DNA of 9,665 bases, taken from the NCBI GenBank assembly GCA_015491705.1, contig WFVK01000181.1, forward strand, positions 1-9,665. Reading direction: 5' to 3'. The notes under the pieces were generated by a model. That model made no database searches and was not told the origin of the DNA. It saw only the letters and a program-made list of their open reading frames with translations. Of this stretch, positions 5,292 through 9,665 are shown piece by piece. Each line of letters opens with the position of its first letter. Position 1 is the first letter of the stretch. Source of the DNA: Nitrospirota bacterium. Lineage in GTDB: Bacteria; Nitrospirota; Thermodesulfovibrionia; UBA6902. The translations under genes and the position numbers were made by a program.

Positions 5292-5954
5292 TTAAAACCT
5301 GTAGCTTAATCCCACGGCCAGGACGGGATAGTACGTGAAATTGTCCAGGGCGCTCTGGAGATTGTCTTCTTCCTTTGACAGGTTGTTTATGAATTCGGGG
5401 TCGCTTGAAACGGGACCGCTGGCGGAGAGATCAACCTTTGGGGTCCCCTGGTAGATTGCGCCTATTTCAAACAGAAATCCAAGACCCTTTTTCTTGCCGG
5501 AGGATGTATCCCAGCCCAGTCCGATGTATGGGGCCACGTCATTGAAGTCTATTTCGCCGTCAAGGCTTCCGACTTCCGAGGCGGTGTACGTCTTGTCACC
5601 GATGTCATAGGTAGCGGATGAGGTTGCGGCGGCATCCAGCCTGTTGCCGTTGAAAACAACACCGCCGCTGAGCCTGAAGCTTCCCTGGAACGGATGCCAG
5701 TCCAGCAGGACCGACAGGGTTTTCAGGCCGAGGGAAAAATCATATTCAATGTCGCTTTCCGTTGCCGAGTAATCATATGTGAAATAATTAATTCCCATCC
5801 TGGCGCTTATCGAGTCCGACAACGACCTTCCTGCCTCCAGCCCTGCGCCTAACAGGCCGCCCTTTATGCTTATGAAATTGTCCCCTGAATAGGCCGATGA
5901 TGAAAAAAGGAGTGTGAAGACAACCAATGACGCCGGTATTATTTTCTTTGTCAT
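5292..5954 (-). CDS. Predicted outer-membrane beta-barrel protein
   Basis: Unassigned outer-membrane protein of 220 aa. It has a clear signal peptide (MTKK, hydrophobic core ~6-18, likely cleavage after SAYSG). Alternating polar/aromatic strands follow, such as SISARMGINYFTYDYSATES, FRLSGGVVFNGNRL and APYIGLGWDTSSG. The protein ends in Tyr-Arg-Phe, the terminal aromatic signature recognised by the Bam machinery. A GLGFLFEIGAIYQGTPKVDLSASG segment is familiar from small barrel proteins of unknown role in several Gram-negative phyla (recall, not searched). The ATG at 5954 is preceded by AGGGGGGA at good spacing. The gap to the next gene downstream on this strand is 129 bases with only a weak 5-bp hairpin just after the stop, so cotranscription with the YkgJ-type gene is possible but not shown. 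Confidence 0.8.
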   Translation of the reverse strand: MTKKIIPASLVVFTLLFSSSAYSGDNFISIKGGLLGAGLEAGRSLSDSISARMGINYFTYDYSATESDIEYDFSLGLKTLSVLLDWHPFQGSFRLSGGVVFNGNRLDAAATSSATYDIGDKTYTASEVGSLDGEIDFNDVAPYIGLGWDTSSGKKKGLGFLFEIGAIYQGTPKVDLSASGPVSSDPEFINNLSKEEDNLQSALDNFTYYPVLAVGLSYRF

Positions 5955-6115
5955 TATCCCCCCCTGAAAATTGTGACATCGGATTTTAATGTTTAATAAA
6001 AGTATACACTATACATTTTATATAATCCATATATTATTATAAAGCGGAATATTTTCACAACCTGACTCAGCCTGGTCTAACCGGGGAAGGGGGCGTACAA
6101 CGGGGTTGTCGATTT
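5955..6115. promoter_or_regulatory. AT-rich divergent promoter region
   Basis: This 161-base intergenic stretch separates the divergent barrel and antiporter genes. Bases 5985-6060 are very AT-rich with several TATAAT-like hexamers: on the plus strand at 6021-6026, and on the minus strand at 6041-6036. For the minus strand, TTGTGA (6060-6055) with a 16-base spacer to AATAAT (6038-6033) is a plausible promoter for the barrel gene. No clear -35 is visible for the antiporter. A short perfect palindrome, GTATA-CAC-TATAC (6002-6014), could be a regulator site. The last 50 bases are GC-rich and contain a purine run (6083-6093) that is too far from the antiporter ATG to act as its ribosome binding site. 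Confidence 0.45.
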
Positions 6116-8107
6116 ATGCATGAACTTGTTTTCCTGAAATCACTTGTAATAATTTTCGGAATATCGGCGGTCGTGGTCTTTGCGCTGCACCGGATAAGGA
6201 TTCCCTCGATTGTGGGGTTCCTGCTGTCGGGTGTCCTGCTCGGCCCGCACGGCCTGTCTTTTATCAAAGACATAAGCATGATCCAGATGTTTGCGGAAAT
6301 AGGCGTTATCCTCCTGCTCTTTACAATCGGCCTGGAGTTTTCCCTGGCGAAATTTCTCAGGATGCGCCTTGAGGTCTTCGGCATAGGCGGGCTTTATGTG
6401 CTCATAACCGTTGCATTGACCGCCCTGGTCTCCTATCAATGGCTTAAAGACACAAACACGGCGGTCTTCGCGGGATTCCTGGTTGCATTGAGCAGTACGG
6501 CCATTGTGATGAAACTGCTTTCCGATAAGGGCGAACTGGATGCCCCCCACGGAAGAATAGGCATAGGCATACTGATATTTCAGGACCTGTGTGTCGTTGG
6601 CTTCATGCTCTTTATCCCGCTCATGTCCGGCGGAGGAGGAGTATATGAGCTGGCATTGACATTCGGCAAGGCCGTTGTCATTGTTGCGATAGTCCTGCTC
6701 TCATCAAGGTGGCTCGTGCCCGGCCTGCTGCATCAGATTGTCCATACAAGGAGCCGCGAACTCTTCATTATCACCGTGCTGATACTCTGTTTCGGAACAG
6801 CCTTCATTACGTCTGAATTCGGCCTGTCCCTTGCGCTTGGAGCATTCCTGGCCGGTCTCGTGATTTCCGAGTCTGAATATGTCCACGAGGCCACATCGGC
6901 AATATTGCCGTTTAAGGACAGTTTCAACGGCCTGTTTTTCATATCGGTCGGGATGCTCATGAACATATCGTTTTTTCTGAACAACATGAGGCTTGTACTT
7001 TATTTTGCAGGCGGTATAATTCTTCTGAAATTCATAGGCGGGCTTTTTTCCATGTTCCTGTGGAGGCGCGCGCTGAGAATATCAATACAGTCGAGCATGA
7101 ATCTTGCCCAGGTCGGGGAGTTTTCCTTTGTGCTCGCGGTGGCAGGCCTTGCAGCCGGGGTGATTTCAGACGACATGTACCAGGCATTTCTGGCCGCCTC
7201 GGTATTGACGATGCTCCTGACGCCTTTCATAATGCAGGTCTCCCCTTCCGTCTCACGGAGGCTCGGTTCCCTGGGATTCCTTCAGAGGCTTGCAAGGGCC
7301 GGGGATGTTCCGGAGAGCGAGGGCTTGCCGGTGAAGAGAAAAGATCATGTGATTATCATAGGCTTTGGTCTGAACGGCAGGAATCTGGCCAGGGTCCTGA
7401 AAGAGGCTGACATACCGTATGTGGTGCTGGAGCTGAACCCCGATACGGTCAGGGACATGAGAAAACATGGGGAGCCGATTTACTATGGAGACGGTACAAA
7501 CGTTGAAGTGCTCCACAGGCTGGGGGTTGAAACAGCAGGTGTCCTGGTGGTTGTGATTTCAGACCCTGCATCCAGCAGGAATATTGTAAGGACCGCGAGA
7601 AAACAGAATCCGGCCCTGTTCATAATAGCCAGGACCCGCTATGCCGCGGAAGTGGATGACCTGCTGGAACTCGGGGCCGATGAGGTTATCCCTGAGGAGT
7701 TTGAGACCTCGCTTGAGATATTCTCACGTGTGCTCAGCCGCTATCAGAGGCCGAAGAATGAGATATTTAACTTCGTCGACATGATAAGGGAAGACGGCTA
7801 CAGGGCACTGAGGCAGCCCGGAGCCGCGGCACGCAAACCCCTGCTGGATAAATGCACGGTTCTGGCAAATGTCGCTGTTGAGGTCTTTACCGTCAAGGAG
7901 GATTCCCCGGTGCTGGGCAGGTCACTGGCGGGCCTTCAGTTCAGAACCAGGACGGGCGCCACGATACTTGCGGTTGAACGCAACAACCGGATGAACGCGA
8001 GCCCTGATCCTGAATTCAGGTTTGAAGCCGGTGATATAGTCTTTATAACGGGAAAGAGAGAGGATATAAACAGGGCGCTTGTTTACCTGAGCGAGGGGAA
8101 GATATGA
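6116..8107 (+). CDS. KefB/KefC-like monovalent cation:proton antiporter (CPA2) with TrkA-N and TrkA-C domains
   Basis: Inner-membrane antiporter of the CPA2 family that probably exchanges K+ or Na+ for H+, for pH or potassium balance. Of 663 aa, residues ~5-375 form the membrane domain with about twelve or thirteen helices. The transport-site motif is LIFQDLCVV (Gln156, Asp157) in the unwound-helix region; GLEFS (~72-76) and LAQVGEFSFVLA (~330-341) are also typical. Residues ~408-545 are a Rossmann TrkA-N/RCK domain with GFGLNGR (416-422) and YGDGTNVEVL (457-466), able to bind a nucleotide. Residues ~580-663 are a TrkA-C ligand domain. This full RCK_N plus RCK_C arrangement resembles archaeal and YbaL-like members more than glutathione-gated KefC. 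No KefF/KefG partner is present. The ATG at 6116 gives the usual MHELVFL start but has only a weak ribosome binding site. Confidence 0.93.
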   Translation: MHELVFLKSLVIIFGISAVVVFALHRIRIPSIVGFLLSGVLLGPHGLSFIKDISMIQMFAEIGVILLLFTIGLEFSLAKFLRMRLEVFGIGGLYVLITVALTALVSYQWLKDTNTAVFAGFLVALSSTAIVMKLLSDKGELDAPHGRIGIGILIFQDLCVVGFMLFIPLMSGGGGVYELALTFGKAVVIVAIVLLSSRWLVPGLLHQIVHTRSRELFIITVLILCFGTAFITSEFGLSLALGAFLAGLVISESEYVHEATSAILPFKDSFNGLFFISVGMLMNISFFLNNMRLVLYFAGGIILLKFIGGLFSMFLWRRALRISIQSSMNLAQVGEFSFVLAVAGLAAGVISDDMYQAFLAASVLTMLLTPFIMQVSPSVSRRLGSLGFLQRLARAGDVPESEGLPVKRKDHVIIIGFGLNGRNLARVLKEADIPYVVLELNPDTVRDMRKHGEPIYYGDGTNVEVLHRLGVETAGVLVVVISDPASSRNIVRTARKQNPALFIIARTRYAAEVDDLLELGADEVIPEEFETSLEIFSRVLSRYQRPKNEIFNFVDMIREDGYRALRQPGAAARKPLLDKCTVLANVAVEVFTVKEDSPVLGRSLAGLQFRTRTGATILAVERNNRMNASPDPEFRFEAGDIVFITGKREDINRALVYLSEGKI

Positions 8108-8132
8108 AAAGGCAAGGGCCGCTGCACCGGTT

Positions 8133-9665
8133 TCAGAACTGGTTCTCGGTCCACATCTCCCTGTTGAACCTGACGACCTTGTTCCTGCCCGCCTCCTTGG
8201 CCTTATAAAGCGCCACATCGGCGAATTTGATCGCCTGCCAGAAGCTTTCGGTGTCCGCAGGGAATTCGCTTATTCCAACGCTTATGGTCTTCTTGATCGT
8301 GCCGTCCGATACCTTTATCCTGGTGTTCTCCATGGTCTCCCTTATCTTTTCAGCGACATTGAGGGTCTCGCCCTCATTGATGTCAAGCATTAGAACGAGA
8401 AATTCCTCGCCCCCGAACCGTATCACAAGGTCGGCGGTCCTGATGCATTTCCTCAGGACACCCGCGGTCTCCTTGAGCACCATGTCGCCGATACTGTGGC
8501 CGTACAGGTCGTTGACCTGTTTGAAGAAGTCCAGGTCGCACATTATCAGGCCGACGGTTTTCTCCCTTCTCAGCACCCCTGCTATAAGGGTCTCGGTGTA
8601 TTCCTGCAGGAATCTCCTGTTGTAAAGGCCCGTCAGGGAGTCTTTCAGCGCCGATTCCCTCAGCCTGTTCATGAGCCTTTTCGCCTCGATCACGGAGAGG
8701 GATTCCCTGATGTACTGCTCCGCCTTGAAGAGCCTCTTGTCTTTTCCGTTAGCCCTGAAATTTTTCCTGTCGAGGAGGAACTGCACGACCCCCCCGGTCT
8801 TGCCGCTGATTATCATGGGGATGCAGATATGCGCCTTTTCAATATCCGGCCTGAACTGTTTGCATATGCCGGGATATGTCGCTGAGGATATGGTATGGCC
8901 TGTCTTTTTAACCTTGCACAGCTCGCTGTTGTGAAGCACATCCTCGCTGCAGAATATATCTTTTTCATCCAGTATTACCGGATAAACCGGCTCCATTTTA
9001 TTCCTGCTGTTGGAGACTTCATATATAATGAATTCGTCCAGGCCGAAGTTGTCGGTAAAGACCCTTCCGAGCCGCGAGTAGACGTCCTCGAGGCTGTCGT
9101 CTTCCTCGATGACCTTTTTGAATGTGGCCATGTCGTGGATTTCCTCCATCAGGTGATTGAAGTCTTCGGAAAGTGCGCCTATCTCGTCTTTTGACCTCAC
9201 GGTGATCTTTTTGGAGAGGTCCACTTCTCCCTCGCCGAGCGAGCGGATCTGCTGGATAACCGATTTCACGGGCCCTGCAATCGATCTTGAGATCGACACC
9301 GTGAAAAACAGCAGCAGTGCCGAGGCTGTCAGGATAAGGCCTCCGTGCACATAAAGGGAAAGTGTTGCGACATCCTGTATGGCCTTTAAATCAGCGGTGA
9401 ACATCTCCGCCGTGCGGGAGGAAAACCTCTCGGATAATGCCGTTGCCGAAGACAGTGTCTGCCTGTATTGACGGATTTTGTCCGCCATGAGCCCGCTGTT
9501 GTCCTGCTGCATATTGTTCAGGCTGCTCAACTTTGAATCCGCAAGTTCAGCCAGTTCCATGTCCAGGGTGTCGATCAGGGGCAGGAGGTCATCCGGAAAT
9601 TTTTCTGCGGCGGCCAGGGGTGTAACAGTGAACCTCTCTATTAATTTATTGTTGTCCCTGTCGAT
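8133..9665 (-). CDS. Membrane diguanylate cyclase: periplasmic helices, HAMP, GAF-like, GGDEF (5' end outside window)
   Basis: Makes cyclic di-GMP from two GTP at the inner membrane. The frame is open to the right edge, so the true start lies beyond it; residues here are numbered from the internal Met at 9560. Seen in order are a helical, probably periplasmic segment (35 codons before that Met up to ~64), a membrane helix (~68-90), HAMP (~91-143), a GAF-like sensor (~155-292), and GGDEF (~300-468). The active site GGEEF is at 383-387, DLDFFKQVND is at 342-351, and an RxxD inhibitory site (RTAD, 374-377) lies five residues before GGEEF, so activity and product inhibition are both expected. The GAF-like region holds four Cys (204, 215, 233, 246) around KKTG and YPGICKQF. 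The gene converges with the antiporter over 25 bases, with no clear terminator between them. Confidence 0.94.
   Translation of the reverse strand: MDRDNNKLIERFTVTPLAAAEKFPDDLLPLIDTLDMELAELADSKLSSLNNMQQDNSGLMADKIRQYRQTLSSATALSERFSSRTAEMFTADLKAIQDVATLSLYVHGGLILTASALLLFFTVSISRSIAGPVKSVIQQIRSLGEGEVDLSKKITVRSKDEIGALSEDFNHLMEEIHDMATFKKVIEEDDSLEDVYSRLGRVFTDNFGLDEFIIYEVSNSRNKMEPVYPVILDEKDIFCSEDVLHNSELCKVKKTGHTISSATYPGICKQFRPDIEKAHICIPMIISGKTGGVVQFLLDRKNFRANGKDKRLFKAEQYIRESLSVIEAKRLMNRLRESALKDSLTGLYNRRFLQEYTETLIAGVLRREKTVGLIMCDLDFFKQVNDLYGHSIGDMVLKETAGVLRKCIRTADLVIRFGGEEFLVLMLDINEGETLNVAEKIRETMENTRIKVSDGTIKKTISVGISEFPADTESFWQAIKFADVALYKAKEAGRNKVVRFNREMWTENQF

Noticed and set aside
6704..7230. Minus-strand open frames opposite the antiporter
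   Set aside because: These are complements of the strongly supported antiporter gene and have no recognisable motifs or ribosome binding sites.
1..9665. CRISPR arrays, tRNA or rRNA genes, integrases, phage genes
   Set aside because: No regular spacer-repeat pattern, no cloverleaf or rRNA sequence that I could recognise, and no integrase or phage protein motifs in the translated frames.

Overview
The window is about 9.7 kb of moderately GC-rich bacterial DNA and reads as ordinary Gram-negative chromosome. It has a predicted outer-membrane barrel, a diguanylate cyclase and PilZ protein, a Kef-type antiporter, and a nickel ECF transporter of the NikK-NikM-NikL-CbiQ type. That set, plus REP-like intergenic palindromes, fits an anaerobic or sulfur-cycling lineage such as Nitrospirota or Desulfobacterota. 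This placement is inference only; there is no rRNA to test it.

Layout. Bases 1-515 (+) hold the end of peptidyl-tRNA hydrolase. Bases 518-734 are a ~217 bp imperfect inverted-repeat element that fills the gap to a convergent minus-strand nickel cluster. That cluster is transcribed nikR (4138-3722), then nikK (3518-2736), nikM (2733-2131), nikL (2134-1490) and cbiQ (1486-734). The four transport genes are packed with -4 to +3 nt spacing. No ATPase gene (nikO/cbiO) follows cbiQ. A perfect GTGTTAC-N13-GTAACAC palindrome abuts the nikR start next to a TTGACA promoter, and a degenerate version lies upstream of nikK, so NikR probably controls both units.

Upstream of nikR, still on the minus strand, are a PilZ-domain protein (4574-4224), a YkgJ-type cysteine-cluster protein (about 5162-4581) that has no ATG/GTG/TTG start, and a predicted outer-membrane beta-barrel (5954-5292). 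An AT-rich divergent promoter region (5955-6115) separates these from a plus-strand KefB/KefC-like cation:proton antiporter (6116-8107). That gene converges on a membrane diguanylate cyclase (HAMP, cysteine-bearing GAF-like region, GGEEF) that runs off the right edge (8133-9665).

How they work together: NikK and NikL are exported or membrane-tethered accessory proteins, NikM binds the metal and CbiQ couples to the ATPase, while NikR senses nickel and represses. The cyclase and the PilZ protein are a possible c-di-GMP writer/reader pair in one neighbourhood. I see no clearly new multi-gene system. The most interesting items are the missing ATPase, the palindromic element beside cbiQ, the YkgJ gene with a non-canonical start, and the heptamer repeats inside the nikL start region.
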